From: Colwellia sp. PAMC 20917
GTDB lineage: Bacteria > Pseudomonadota > Gammaproteobacteria > Enterobacterales > Alteromonadaceae
Direction of reading: 5' to 3'
Assembly (NCBI RefSeq): GCF_001767295.1
Contig: NZ_CP014944.1
Span: 2,232,001 to 2,296,000, forward strand
DNA length: 64,000 bases
The notes beneath the pieces were generated by a model. It did not search any database, was not told where the DNA came from, and saw only the letters and a list, made by a program, of their open reading frames with translations. The position numbers and the translations under genes are program-made. Shown in pieces: positions 8,898-17,598 of this stretch; the first letter of the stretch is position 1, and the number at the start of each line of letters is the position of its first letter.

Positions 8898-9626
8898 ATG
8901 TTTACCAATAAAGAAACACAGCAAGTTCCAAACACTACTTTTCCTATTATTACTGCCGATGGTTGGGCAAGTCGAAACAGTGATGAAATTTTTGCGAATA
9001 AAACCGTCATTGTTTTTTCATTACCAGGTGCATTTACACCAACTTGTTCGTCTTCACATTTACCAAGATACAATGAACTAGCGAAAAAATTTAACGCTAA
9101 TGGTGTTGATGAAATTGTTTGTATTTCTGTTAACGATACCTTTGTAATGAATGCTTGGGCACAAGACAAAGACGCAGCCAACATTAGTTTCATTCCTGAT
9201 GGCAATGGTGACTTTACTCAAGCGATGGGTTTATTAGTTGATAAAAAAGAAATTGGTTTTGGTAAGCGTAGCTGGCGCTATTCAATGCTAGTAAAAAATG
9301 GCGTTATAGAAAAAATGTTCATTGAACCTGATTTACCTGGCGACCCATTTGAAGTATCTGACGCCGATACCATGCTCAATTACATTAATCCTGAAGCTGT
9401 ACAGTCTCAAGAAATTACAATTTTTAGTAAGCCCGATTGTCCATTTTGTAAAAAGGCTAAAGCATTATTAACAAGCCAAGGTTTAAAGTTTGAAGAATTG
9501 ATCGTTGGTAGCGACGTAAATACTTCAATGTTCCGTGCTATTACTAACTCAGATACCGTACCACAAGTATTTATTGATGGTAAAAACATTGGTGGTAGTG
9601 AAGATTTAGCCGCTTACTTTGGTTAA
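8898..9626 (+). CDS. Peroxiredoxin-glutaredoxin hybrid peroxidase
   Basis: Cytosolic thiol peroxidase that reduces hydrogen peroxide and alkyl hydroperoxides using glutathione through its own glutaredoxin domain. Residues 1-160 are a Prx5-type peroxiredoxin with the peroxidatic cysteine in FTPTCSSSH (Cys 50). Residues 170-242 are glutaredoxin with CPFC (Cys 181, Cys 184), followed by the VPQVFIDG cis-proline loop. The length (242 aa) matches the Haemophilus and Vibrio PrxGrx family. The ATG at 8898, with GAG five bases upstream, is preferred to GTG 8892. It is a single gene ending in a strong terminator shared with the convergent chemoreceptor. OxyR control is common for this family, but no convincing site was seen. 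Confidence 0.95.
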   Translation: MFTNKETQQVPNTTFPIITADGWASRNSDEIFANKTVIVFSLPGAFTPTCSSSHLPRYNELAKKFNANGVDEIVCISVNDTFVMNAWAQDKDAANISFIPDGNGDFTQAMGLLVDKKEIGFGKRSWRYSMLVKNGVIEKMFIEPDLPGDPFEVSDADTMLNYINPEAVQSQEITIFSKPDCPFCKKAKALLTSQGLKFEELIVGSDVNTSMFRAITNSDTVPQVFIDGKNIGGSEDLAAYFG

Positions 9627-9672
9627 ACTTTATTATTAGCCAGCACACAACACTTATTGTTGGCGATACAAT

Positions 9673-9711
9673 AAAAAAAGCTAGATAACTCACATTATCT
9701 AGCTTTTTTTT
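9673..9711. terminator. Bidirectional intrinsic terminator
   Basis: AAAAAAAGCTAGATAA and TTATCTAGCTTTTTTT form a 16-base stem with a six-base loop, with an A-tract before and a T-tract after. It serves both the peroxidase gene and the convergent chemoreceptor gene. Confidence 0.92.
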
Positions 9712-9722
9712 ACACTTACTCG

Positions 9723-11603
9723 TTAGACTTTAAACTTACCCACTATATCATTTAAACCGGTGAATTCTTGTTGTAAACTGTCACAAGCTTGCTGCGTTTG
9801 CTGTAAATTTTGTACGCCTTGCTGATTTAAATCCATCAAATTTAATATATCTTCATCAATTGATCTGATCACATTAACTTGTTGTTGAGTAGCTTCAGTT
9901 ACTGCATGATTTTCATTATCAACCTGTTGTAACATATGAATAATTAATTGCATTTTTTCGTCGGCTACTTTGGCTTTTTGCACACTACTGGTACTATTTT
10001 TTTGACTTTCGTCCATAGAAATAACCACCGCGTCGGTGCCTGTTTCTAAGTTATCAATCATGGTTTCGATTTCAAGTGCCGCTTCTTGAGTGCGTTGTGC
10101 TAACTGTCTAACTTCATCAGCTACCACAGCAAAACCTCGACCCTGCTCCCCTGCTCGTGCCGCTTCAATAGCGGCATTTAACGCGAGTAAATTAGTTTGT
10201 GAACTAACCCCTTTGATAACATCTAAAATGCTGACTATATTTTTAGTTTCACTGCTTAATTTTTCGATTTCGCCGCTTGACTGTGTCATTATTTTCGACA
10301 AATGTTCAATTGACTGAATATTTTCATTGAGTGCCACCAGCCCTTCATTTGACTGCGCTTGCATGCCTGATGTTAAGTTAGAAGCAGTTAGTGCGTTAGT
10401 CGAAATTTCTTGTGAAGAGTTATTTAACTCGGTTACCGCTGTCGATACACTTTCACCACGATTAAGCTGTTGATCGGCCATATCAATACCGACTTGTGAA
10501 CTTTGTCGAACTTGGCCAATCTGCTGTTGTAAATTTGCCGCTGACTCTTTAACTCGTCGCATCGAATGATGCATAGTTTCTATAAAATCATTAAAATTTT
10601 CTGATAGTTCACCAAACTCATCGTGGCTCTCAACCGATAAACGTTGGGTTAAATCACCGTCGCCACGAGAAATACCTTTTATGGCAAGGTTTAAGGTATG
10701 AATAGGTTTCATTAAATAGCTAAACAATAAATGCATAAGAATAATCGTTGCAAGTAAGCTAGCTATAACCACAATAATGGCAATATTTCTCGAGTTCACC
10801 ATGGGTTGGTAAGCTTTTTCGCTGTCAAGAACGACACCTACATACCAATTAACCGAGTCAATGCCTTTAATGGGGATAAATGAAACTATGGTGTTATTAT
10901 TAATCTCATTTAAGTCACTCGAAAATGGTGGTGTTTGACCTAATAATTCACTCACCTCTTTATCGACATATTTCACATCAGGATGACTGAGAATCTTCCC
11001 TTTTGAAGTCATTAAATAGGCATAGCCTAAATCAAGAAAATCAATTTCATTTAGAATCGATGAAATCTCATCTAGAAAAATATCACCTCCTGCTGCACCA
11101 ACAAATTGTCCATTTTTCAAAATAGGCGCTACAGCAGTCAATACTTTTTGATCCGTCGTGGCATCTATATAAGTTTCAGTAAAAGAAGACTTACGTCCTT
11201 CTTTTGCAAGCAAATACCAAGGGCGCTGACGAATATCAAAACCTTCTGGGAGTTGTATCGTTAAATCATCAAGAATAAATTCGCCGGTACTGGCTAGTCC
11301 AACAAAGGTATTTTTCATCTTCCCGGCTTTTACTGCTTGCTGAACCGCATGAAAAATTTCTTCATGACTATTAATGTCAGTAATATTAAGCGCCACTGCA
11401 TCGATTATTTGTAGACGATTCGTTAACCAGTTCGCAATATTTCCAGAAACCGAACGGCCTATTTCATCGATGGCATTGTTAAGATTTTTTTGGGTGTGAT
11501 CTTTTAAGAATATATAATTAATTGATGTAGATACCGACAAGGCTATTAGTAATAATACCGTAGTCACCATAATAATTTTATGGGAAAATTTTAATTTAAT
11601 CAC
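9723..11603 (-). CDS. Methyl-accepting chemotaxis protein with dCache sensor
   Basis: Membrane chemoreceptor, 626 residues. A first span lies at about 10-30. A periplasmic double-Cache ligand domain follows (about 35-272, with [12 protein letters not shown] and [10 protein letters not shown] typical of dCache_1). A second span lies at about 274-297, then HAMP (about 298-350) and a cytoplasmic signalling hairpin with the highly conserved tip [19 protein letters not shown]. dCache receptors of this layout often sense amino acids, but the ligand cannot be read from sequence. It stands alone, convergent with the peroxidase gene. No CheB/CheR tether is seen at the C-terminus (ends VGKFKV). Confidence 0.93.
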   Translation of the reverse strand: MIKLKFSHKIIMVTTVLLLIALSVSTSINYIFLKDHTQKNLNNAIDEIGRSVSGNIANWLTNRLQIIDAVALNITDINSHEEIFHAVQQAVKAGKMKNTFVGLASTGEFILDDLTIQLPEGFDIRQRPWYLLAKEGRKSSFTETYIDATTDQKVLTAVAPILKNGQFVGAAGGDIFLDEISSILNEIDFLDLGYAYLMTSKGKILSHPDVKYVDKEVSELLGQTPPFSSDLNEINNNTIVSFIPIKGIDSVNWYVGVVLDSEKAYQPMVNSRNIAIIVVIASLLATIILMHLLFSYLMKPIHTLNLAIKGISRGDGDLTQRLSVESHDEFGELSENFNDFIETMHHSMRRVKESAANLQQQIGQVRQSSQVGIDMADQQLNRGESVSTAVTELNNSSQEISTNALTASNLTSGMQAQSNEGLVALNENIQSIEHLSKIMTQSSGEIEKLSSETKNIVSILDVIKGVSSQTNLLALNAAIEAARAGEQGRGFAVVADEVRQLAQRTQEAALEIETMIDNLETGTDAVVISMDESQKNSTSSVQKAKVADEKMQLIIHMLQQVDNENHAVTEATQQQVNVIRSIDEDILNLMDLNQQGVQNLQQTQQACDSLQQEFTGLNDIVGKFKV

Positions 11604-11765
11604 TGATGATCTTCCTTACTTTATTAGCTAACTTCATGGCATTACCATAGCACTGGAAATATCTAGATCCAACTTCCCGTTGCATTTAATCTTTTGAAAG
11701 CAACTTCAAAATTAATCTGATAAAATAACGCTATATTTTTATTGATAGTATCGCTAATTACTCTT

Positions 11766-12011
11766 ATGAACAATCAACCTTTCAACCCATTACACGGCAT
11801 TACCTTAAAAGCACTTGTTACCGAACTTGTTGAATATTTTGGTTACCCGGCGCTTAGTCAACAAATAAAAATTAAATGCTTCACTGAAGATCCTAGTATC
11901 AATTCAACCTTAAAATTTTTACGTAAAACGCCATGGGCACGTGAAAAAGTTGAAGCACTTTTTATCAAGAATTATCATAAAGTGCATCAAGTAAATGATG
12001 AAAAAAAATAG
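11766..12011 (+). CDS. VF530 family DNA-binding protein (DUF2132)
   Basis: Small helical protein of 81 residues with the family pattern NPLHGITLKALVTELVEYFG and LKFLRKTPWAREKVEALF, matching VF530 of Vibrio fischeri (double-stranded DNA-binding in the family description). The start is the ATG at 11766; an in-frame TTG at 11742 only adds a poor leader. Its biological role is unknown. It stands between a chemoreceptor and purU without clear coupling. Confidence 0.88.
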   Translation: MNNQPFNPLHGITLKALVTELVEYFGYPALSQQIKIKCFTEDPSINSTLKFLRKTPWAREKVEALFIKNYHKVHQVNDEKK

Positions 12012-12100
12012 CGGTCAATAATATCGCAAGCTACTCATACTCAATAAAAATTTTAGCTTATAGCGCAATAAACTAATTGCTTGATTAAAAACCTGTCACA

Positions 12101-12132
12101 CTGACTCCACATTCATTATTTTTTGGAGTCAG
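12101..12132 (+). promoter_or_regulatory. Hairpin that buries the purU ribosome binding site
   Basis: CTGACTCCA (12101-12109) and TGGAGTCAG (12124-12132) are perfect nine-base arms with a 14-base loop. The second arm contains GGAG, the only Shine-Dalgarno candidate, and the purU ATG begins two bases later at 12135. No T-tract follows, so it is not a normal intrinsic terminator. The sequence directly supports a translation-blocking stem; a trigger that opens it is inference. Confidence 0.6.
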
Positions 12133-12134
12133 GT

Positions 12135-12995
12135 ATGAAACCCATTAATCACTATATTTTAACTTGGCAATGCCCTGATACTTCAGGAGTATTAGCAAAA
12201 GTTTCTCAGAGCCTTTATCAACACGGCGCTTTTATTACTGAAACCTCACAGTACAGCGACCCGTATACCTCGATTTTTTTCTCGCGTATCGCATTTGATG
12301 ACAGAAATTTAACCGTTTCAATTGCACAATTCCGTCAAGCCATAGCCGAATTAGCCCAACCGCTTGCAATGAACTTTCAATTAAGAGAACGTGATGATTT
12401 TCCAAATGTCGTTATCGCGGTATCTAAAGACGATCATTGTTTGGTGTCGTTATTAACCAAAGTGAAAGCCGGTGTTTTACCTATTAATGTTGCTGCTGTG
12501 GTTTCAAACCATCAGGACTGCCAAGCTTTAGTTGATTGGCATAAAATTCCTTTTCATCACTTACCTATTTCTTCTTCGACAAAAGCGCAACAAGAAAGTG
12601 AACTACAAGCCTTATTAATAAACTACAAAACAGACTTATTAGTGCTTGCGCGTTATATGCAAATTTTGTCTGATGATTTTTGTCAACAATGGCAAGGTCG
12701 AGCGATTAATATTCATCATTCTTTTTTACCGAGCTTTAAAGGCGCAAAACCTTACCATCAAGCCCACCAACGTGGTGTGAAAGTGATTGGCGCAACCGCC
12801 CACTATATCACTAGTGACTTAGATGAAGGACCTATTATTGTGCAAGAAGTAAAAGCCATTAACCATAGCCTGACGATAGAGCAGATGGTTCATAGTGGTC
12901 ACGACATTGAAGCAACAGCATTGTCTCATGCGGTTAGAATGCATGCCGAGCAACGTGTCTGTTTGAATCAGGGCAAAACAGTTATTTTACTTTAG
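12135..12995 (+). CDS. purU: Formyltetrahydrofolate deformylase
   Basis: Hydrolyses 10-formyltetrahydrofolate to formate and tetrahydrofolate, balancing one-carbon pools and feeding formate to PurT. An N-terminal ACT domain (about 1-85, ILTWQCPDTSGVLAKVSQ) is followed by a formyltransferase catalytic domain with INIHHSFLPSFKGAKPY and the TAHYITSDLDEGPII motif that holds the catalytic His and Asp. 286 residues, the usual length. ATG 12135 is preferred to TTG 12123, because that TTG overlaps the Shine-Dalgarno sequence. Translation may be controlled by the hairpin covering the GGAG. A strong terminator follows. Confidence 0.95.
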   Translation: MKPINHYILTWQCPDTSGVLAKVSQSLYQHGAFITETSQYSDPYTSIFFSRIAFDDRNLTVSIAQFRQAIAELAQPLAMNFQLRERDDFPNVVIAVSKDDHCLVSLLTKVKAGVLPINVAAVVSNHQDCQALVDWHKIPFHHLPISSSTKAQQESELQALLINYKTDLLVLARYMQILSDDFCQQWQGRAINIHHSFLPSFKGAKPYHQAHQRGVKVIGATAHYITSDLDEGPIIVQEVKAINHSLTIEQMVHSGHDIEATALSHAVRMHAEQRVCLNQGKTVILL

Positions 12996-13022
12996 CGGTT
13001 AATTTATAAGGTAAACATAACG

Positions 13023-13060
13023 AGTAAAGCCCCCAATACGCTGGGTGCTTTACTGTTTTC
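13023..13060 (+). terminator. Intrinsic terminator after purU
   Basis: AGTAAAGC-C-CCCA pairs with TGGG-T-GCTTTACT (one mismatch, six-base loop), followed by GTTTTC. A good stem with a short U-tract, 27 bases after the purU stop. Confidence 0.8.
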
Positions 13061-13119
13061 ATTCACTATTTCTGCTACATTAAGCCATAACCTTTTGTCT
13101 TAATTAGTTGTGTTTTCCG

Positions 13120-14937
13120 ATGATCCGCTACCAAATAACGCCTAAAAATCTAAACAGCCATTTATTTTTGGTTACGCTTTCTTTTGCCACACAAGTGGAT
13201 AAAACTTACCATTTATCGCTACCCGCTTGGTTACCGGGTAGCTATATGATCCGTGACTTCGCAAAAAATATTACTGAAATTAGCGCTTATAATAGTGACC
13301 CAACAGCAGCTCAAAATACTGAGACAATTGCGCTGAATAAAACCGACAAACAAACTTGGAAATTTACCGCAACAAGTGTCAATACTTCAATATGTTATCA
13401 AGTATTCGCTTTTGATTTATCGGTACGCACCGCTTACTTAGACAGTGAACGTGGCTTTTTTAATGGCAGCTCAACTTTTTTACAAGTGCAAGAATTGCCA
13501 GAAGAACGCTGTCAGTTAACGATTGCATTACCACAAGAATTAACAACTGAATCGTCGCCACAGTTAAATAGTTGGCGAGTTGCCACGGGCTTAACTCGCG
13601 CTAAAGGCACTGATAAATATCAGTTAGGTGATTATATTGCTAAAGACTATCAAGAACTTATCGATTGCCCTGTTGCCATTGGTCACTTTGATGCTTTTGA
13701 ATTTGTTGTCGAAGGTGTTACCCATCACTTAGTCTTTACTAGCCAACATTTTGGTGATCGGGAGCGCCTAAAACGAGATATAGCTAAGCTTTGCCAGCAT
13801 CATATTAACTTATTTGGCGAGGTCCCTTTTAAAGAGTACTGGTTTATTACCCATTTGTTAGGCAGCGGTTTTGGTGGGCTTGAACATAAAAACTCGACAA
13901 TTTTACAAGCCAGCCGCTTTGATTTACCCAACCCTAATAAACCTGATGAAACTTCTGAAAATTATCAAACTTTTCTCAGCTTATGTTCACACGAATACTT
14001 TCACGCTTGGAATGTATGCCGCATTAAACCGGAAGAGTTTATTCCCTACAACTTACAGCACGAAGTGCACACGAGACAATTGTGGGCCTATGAAGGTATC
14101 ACTTCTTATTATGATGATTTTTCATTGTTTCGCAGCGGATTGATCAGTTTTGAAGACTATTTACTGCAATTATCTAAGACAGCTACTCGAGTATACCGGG
14201 GCCAAGGGGAATTAAAACAAAGTATCAGCGACTCTAGTTTTGATACTTGGACCAAGTTTTATCAACAAGGTCCAGATGGCGTAAATAATATTGTTAGCTA
14301 TTACACTAAAGGCGCTTTAATTGCACTTTGGCTAGATTTAACCATTAGAGAAAAGTCAGCAGGTGTCTACAGCTTAGACACCTTAATGCGCGAATTATGG
14401 ATACATTTTGGTAGAACAAATATTGGTACCCGTGAGGAAGACTTTATAAACATTGCCAATATTCTCTGCAATGACGATATTACAGTGGCTTTTCAAGCCT
14501 TACTTAACAATGCTCAACGTATTGAGTTAGCACCGTTACTTAAGCAAGTAGGTATTGCCTTTACGGCTCAAAAGTTTCAGAAACTTAATAGCTTAGAGAC
14601 TACTGACAATAACGCCTATTCTCCTTATATCGGTGCACAATATAGCGCGTTACCTTCAGGCGTGAAGATTACTCAGGTTATTGAAAACTCTCCTGCAGCT
14701 GAAGCTGGCTTGGCAGTTAACGATATTTTACTTGCCGTAAATAATATAAAAGCCACTGAAAAATCGTTGCAGCAACTGGCTGATCATTTACCCGAAAATA
14801 CTGAGCTAACCTGCCACTATTTTCGTGATGATCAATTAATGACCGGTCACATTGTTTTTATTGATTCACCACTGGCCGCCATCGCTATTACAGAAGTGGA
14901 CAGCACGCTTAGCAAAAAATGGCGCTGTAAAAATTAA
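13120..14937 (+). CDS. M61 family metallopeptidase with PDZ domain
   Basis: Glycyl-aminopeptidase-like zinc peptidase of about 605 residues. A beta-rich N-terminal domain (PAWLPGSYMIRDFAKNI is typical) is followed by a thermolysin-like catalytic domain with CSHEYFHAW (HExxH, His 291 and His 295) and the third ligand in WAYEGIT (Glu 325). A C-terminal PDZ domain lies at about 500-590 (VIENSPAAEAGLAVNDILLAV). No signal peptide is visible, so it is probably cytosolic. The longest frame begins at TTG 13108; ATG 13120 is a more usual start, but neither has a clear ribosome site. The physiological substrate is unknown. Confidence 0.9.
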   Translation: MIRYQITPKNLNSHLFLVTLSFATQVDKTYHLSLPAWLPGSYMIRDFAKNITEISAYNSDPTAAQNTETIALNKTDKQTWKFTATSVNTSICYQVFAFDLSVRTAYLDSERGFFNGSSTFLQVQELPEERCQLTIALPQELTTESSPQLNSWRVATGLTRAKGTDKYQLGDYIAKDYQELIDCPVAIGHFDAFEFVVEGVTHHLVFTSQHFGDRERLKRDIAKLCQHHINLFGEVPFKEYWFITHLLGSGFGGLEHKNSTILQASRFDLPNPNKPDETSENYQTFLSLCSHEYFHAWNVCRIKPEEFIPYNLQHEVHTRQLWAYEGITSYYDDFSLFRSGLISFEDYLLQLSKTATRVYRGQGELKQSISDSSFDTWTKFYQQGPDGVNNIVSYYTKGALIALWLDLTIREKSAGVYSLDTLMRELWIHFGRTNIGTREEDFINIANILCNDDITVAFQALLNNAQRIELAPLLKQVGIAFTAQKFQKLNSLETTDNNAYSPYIGAQYSALPSGVKITQVIENSPAAEAGLAVNDILLAVNNIKATEKSLQQLADHLPENTELTCHYFRDDQLMTGHIVFIDSPLAAIAITEVDSTLSKKWRCKN

Positions 14938-15063
14938 CTGTAAATTTTTTGCCACAAAAAAGTCAAACGCTAGTGTAATTAAAAACCCACAAACTAGTAA
15001 CAAAAGTTACTTTGTGCAAAAATAACCTTATTGCTTTCAAAACTAGAATATAAAGGGTTTAAA

Positions 15064-15588
15064 ATGATCAAAATGAAACGAATTCACCACGTCGCTTATC
15101 GTTGTACTGATGCAAAAGTTACTGTTGATTGGTACAAAGAACATTTGAACATGGAGCTAACGGTAGCCATTGCTGAAAATGAGGTACCGTCGACTAAGGC
15201 ACCAGACCCTTATATGCACATATTTCTAGATGCGGGCATGGGTAATGTTTTAGCCTTTTTTGAAATTCCTAATTCTCCAACCATGGGCCGAGATGAAAAC
15301 ACACCAACATGGGTACAGCACATCGCATTAGAAGTTGAAGATGTTGATGCACTTGTCGCCGCAAAAGAAGAGTTACAAAGTAAAGGTGTTGATGTATTAG
15401 GCCCAGTTCATCATGGTGTATTTAAATCAATTTATTTCTTTGACCCGAGTGGTCACCGCTTAGAATTAGCAGCGAATACCGGTACAGTTGAACAAATGAA
15501 AGAATTAAAAAGGGTTGCTCCTTTAATGATTGAAGAGTGGGCTGTTACTAAAGTTGCACCAAAACACGCGGCCTGGTTACACGAATAA
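15064..15588 (+). CDS. VOC (glyoxalase/extradiol dioxygenase) family protein
   Basis: 174 residues forming one vicinal-oxygen-chelate module. Likely metal ligands are His in RIHHVAYRC, His in WVQHIALEV and Glu in HRLELAANTG. Members include glyoxalase I, methylmalonyl-CoA epimerase and ring-cleaving dioxygenases; the exact reaction is not decided by the sequence. AAAGGG lies seven bases before ATG 15064, which is preferred to the TTG 33 bases upstream. It is monocistronic and followed by a terminator. Confidence 0.82.
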   Translation: MIKMKRIHHVAYRCTDAKVTVDWYKEHLNMELTVAIAENEVPSTKAPDPYMHIFLDAGMGNVLAFFEIPNSPTMGRDENTPTWVQHIALEVEDVDALVAAKEELQSKGVDVLGPVHHGVFKSIYFFDPSGHRLELAANTGTVEQMKELKRVAPLMIEEWAVTKVAPKHAAWLHE

Positions 15589-15631
15589 AACTATTTGCCC
15601 CTCGTTAATGGTCAAACAATATCCAATAAAT

Positions 15632-15666
15632 AAAACTAAGCTATTATTTCTATTTAGCTTAGTTTA
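15632..15666 (+). terminator. Hairpin terminator after the VOC gene
   Basis: AAACTAAGCTA and TTAGCTTAGTTTA form a long A/T-rich stem, 44 bases after the VOC stop. The T-tract is short, so strength is uncertain. Confidence 0.55.
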
Positions 15667-15799
15667 TTGCGAACACGGTATTACCTAAACTCACAACAAA
15701 TTTCTCGCATAAATTAGACAAAATAGGACATTAGTACATAAAACGAAGGATTTCGTATATAAAGCGAGCGTAACAATGTACTCCATTTGTGATTATTCA

Positions 15800-15805
15800 T
15801 GTAAG
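15800..15805 (+). promoter_or_regulatory. Possible UvrY/GacA half-site upstream of the Csr RNA
   Basis: TGTAAG matches the left half of the GacA/UvrY consensus TGTAAG-N6-CTTACA; the right half is poor (TTAACCA). It lies about 160 bases before the likely RNA start, the distance at which this regulator usually acts on csrB/rsmZ genes. The rest of 15667-15928 is AT-rich and holds no gene. Confidence 0.3.
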
Positions 15806-15928
15806 ACATTAACCATAGAGAAAGCATATTTTTACCATTCATTAACTTTTAATCGAATAAATAGACATTAAAAACAACAGGTTAACCTTTTGCGCCCCGT
15901 AAATTGTAAATAAATGTATATTTATAAC

Positions 15929-15956
15929 TTGCGACATTTATAAACTAAGGTAAAGT
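15929..15956 (+). promoter_or_regulatory. Candidate promoter of the Csr RNA
   Basis: TTGCGA (15929-15934), a 16-base spacer and TAAAGT (15951-15956) form a moderate sigma-70 promoter. It would place the RNA start near 15962, just before the 5' hairpin GCTAC-TTT-GTAGC. Confidence 0.4.
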
Positions 15957-15961
15957 ATTGT

Positions 15962-16268
15962 CCAGCTACTTTGTAGCCAAATAACAATATGGATTGAATT
16001 GCATGGAAAGCCTTAACCTTCTCTTATGAGAGGTTACTTTAAAAGAATACGGATGATTAAGTTAATATCAGGATGATTGTTAATATTTAGGTCAATAGAC
16101 CGATAAGGACAACCCAATAAAGTGTCAGGATGACCGATAAAAAAAGAACCGAGTATTTAACGCAACATAAAAAATAATAATACGTTAAAGCTTATAAACG
16201 GAATTGCTAATAGGTTAGGATAACCACTTAAAGTTTGATGAAAACGATGACTTGTTCATCGTTTTTTT
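15962..16268 (+). ncRNA. csrC: CsrB/CsrC-family RNA that sequesters CsrA
   Basis: About 307 bases without a reading frame, carrying eight GGA triplets at 15991, 16005, 16051, 16071, 16107, 16128, 16200 and 16218. Three lie in the loops of perfect small hairpins: ATC-AGGAT-GAT (16067-16077), GTC-AGGAT-GAC (16124-16134) and GGTT-AGGAT-AACC (16213-16225), the classic CsrA-binding form. It ends in a strong terminator, AACGATGA-CTTGT-TCATCGTT plus a T-tract (16243-16268). It precedes yihI, exactly where csrC sits in E. coli. Known family role: binding many CsrA dimers and so relieving repression of carbon storage and motility genes. The 5' end is estimated. Confidence 0.9.
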
Positions 16269-16359
16269 ATGCCAGAAAATTAATCATGAAAAACACTATC
16301 GCTGTTTCCTACAATATAACGTAAAATAGAACCATTGAATTTAAAAACGAAATTATTTT

Positions 16360-16944
16360 ATGTCTCGTACCAAAAAATCTAGAAAGCAAGGCAATGGTCC
16401 TATCGGCGCAGTAAAAGATGATAAGAAAAAAGCCCTAGTTCCTGTTGATAGAAAACCAAAGAAGAAAACAGGAAAGCAAGCCGGCAACCGACAAAAAGAA
16501 GCTTTTGATGCAGGTAAAGAATCTCACTTACCTTCAGAAAAGAAAGATCCGCGTATTGGTAGTAAAAAACCAATAGATCTTGGCGGACCGGTAACAGCGG
16601 CGGTACAACCTTTTAAAGCCAAAAACAAAGTAAAAGCAGATAACTCTCCAATTGCTGCTATTCGTGTTGTTGAAGTTGATACCTCATTGCAACAAGAGCT
16701 CTTCGCTATTGAAGAAGATAGCCGCTTGCAAAGTATCCTTGCCCAGCAAGATGAAGATATTTCGCTAAGTAACGAAGATGTTGATTATTTCAATGAAAAA
16801 ATGGAACGTCATCAACAACTACGTGAAATACTCGGCATAGAAGATGAAGACGACGACGAATCACCTGAAACGGCAAACAAAGCAAAATCTGGTGATGATC
16901 TTTGGGATAAATTTGACAACAGCGACCTGTCAAAGTTCGAATAA
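16360..16944 (+). CDS. yihI: Der GTPase-activating protein YihI
   Basis: Modulates the ribosome-assembly GTPase Der (EngA) in the cytosol. 194 residues: a very basic disordered N-terminus (MSRTKKSRKQGNGPIGA), the conserved DPRIGSKKPIDLGG motif, and an acidic C-terminal helical domain (LQSILAQQDEDISLSNEDVDYF). The length and layout match YihI. It is followed by the DUF2489 gene after nine bases, and then by hemN, the same order as in enteric bacteria apart from the insertion of DUF2489. Confidence 0.93.
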   Translation: MSRTKKSRKQGNGPIGAVKDDKKKALVPVDRKPKKKTGKQAGNRQKEAFDAGKESHLPSEKKDPRIGSKKPIDLGGPVTAAVQPFKAKNKVKADNSPIAAIRVVEVDTSLQQELFAIEEDSRLQSILAQQDEDISLSNEDVDYFNEKMERHQQLREILGIEDEDDDESPETANKAKSGDDLWDKFDNSDLSKFE

Positions 16945-16953
16945 GGCTTTATC

Positions 16954-17445
16954 ATGTTTTCAACCCCTTGGATTTATGTAGTAGTTGGCGGAGTAATTAT
17001 TATTGCTGCGCTTGTTTTTTATGCGGTGAAATTATTAAGCCAGCTAAAGGCGCAAACGGCTAAAATAAAACAAGCGGAGCAAGATAAAAAAATTGCCTTA
17101 GCAAAGCACGATAGTAAGATCCTTAGTAGTGTCGTGATTATTGCCCACGCAATGAAAGAAGAGCAATGTGATATCGCTGAGGGTTGTTGGCGATTGAGTG
17201 TATTGCTCGATTCTTTAAAGTTGAGTAGTGGTTTGTCAGCAGAGTTTCCTGCAGTCTTTGAACTTTATGATAAAATTAAACATATGCCTATTCTTGATGC
17301 AAGAAAGAAACTTGCCAAAAATGAGCGTATGAAACTTGATTTTGAACGTATGAAAGCAGAGAGCGATTTATCCGCACAGATAAAAATTGACGTTACCTCT
17401 TTGCATCAATATGCCCAAGAACGTATGAGTGCCCTAGCAAGTTAA
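16954..17445 (+). CDS. DUF2489 membrane-anchored protein
   Basis: 163 residues with one N-terminal membrane span (about 6-28, WIYVVVGGVIIIAALVFYAV) and a cytoplasmic, mostly helical DUF2489 domain (IIAHAMKEEQCDIAEGCWRL is characteristic). Function is not known in any organism. It is tightly linked to yihI (nine-base gap), so the two are likely co-transcribed. Confidence 0.85.
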   Translation: MFSTPWIYVVVGGVIIIAALVFYAVKLLSQLKAQTAKIKQAEQDKKIALAKHDSKILSSVVIIAHAMKEEQCDIAEGCWRLSVLLDSLKLSSGLSAEFPAVFELYDKIKHMPILDARKKLAKNERMKLDFERMKAESDLSAQIKIDVTSLHQYAQERMSALAS

Positions 17446-17472
17446 TTTTTTTCCCAAGTTAATAACGCTTTA

Positions 17473-17486
17473 TTGCGCTCGATCAA
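17473..17486. promoter_or_regulatory. Possible FNR box before hemN
   Basis: TTGCGCTCGATCAA matches eight of ten defined bases of TTGAT-N4-ATCAA and lies 113 bases before the hemN start. hemN is FNR-controlled in several proteobacteria. The mismatched left half makes this weak. Confidence 0.25.
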
Positions 17487-17598
17487 TATCGTTAATGTTT
17501 GCATTGTTAAACTGTTACTTAGCATATACCCGTTACCATTCAACCTATATTTTGATTGATAACGCGTATATAAGTAATGGCTAACTCGGTAACCAACC

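Noticed and set aside
13871-14143. 90-codon plus-strand frame within the M61 gene
   Set aside because: Out of frame with the HExxH-containing peptidase, no family features; shadow frame.
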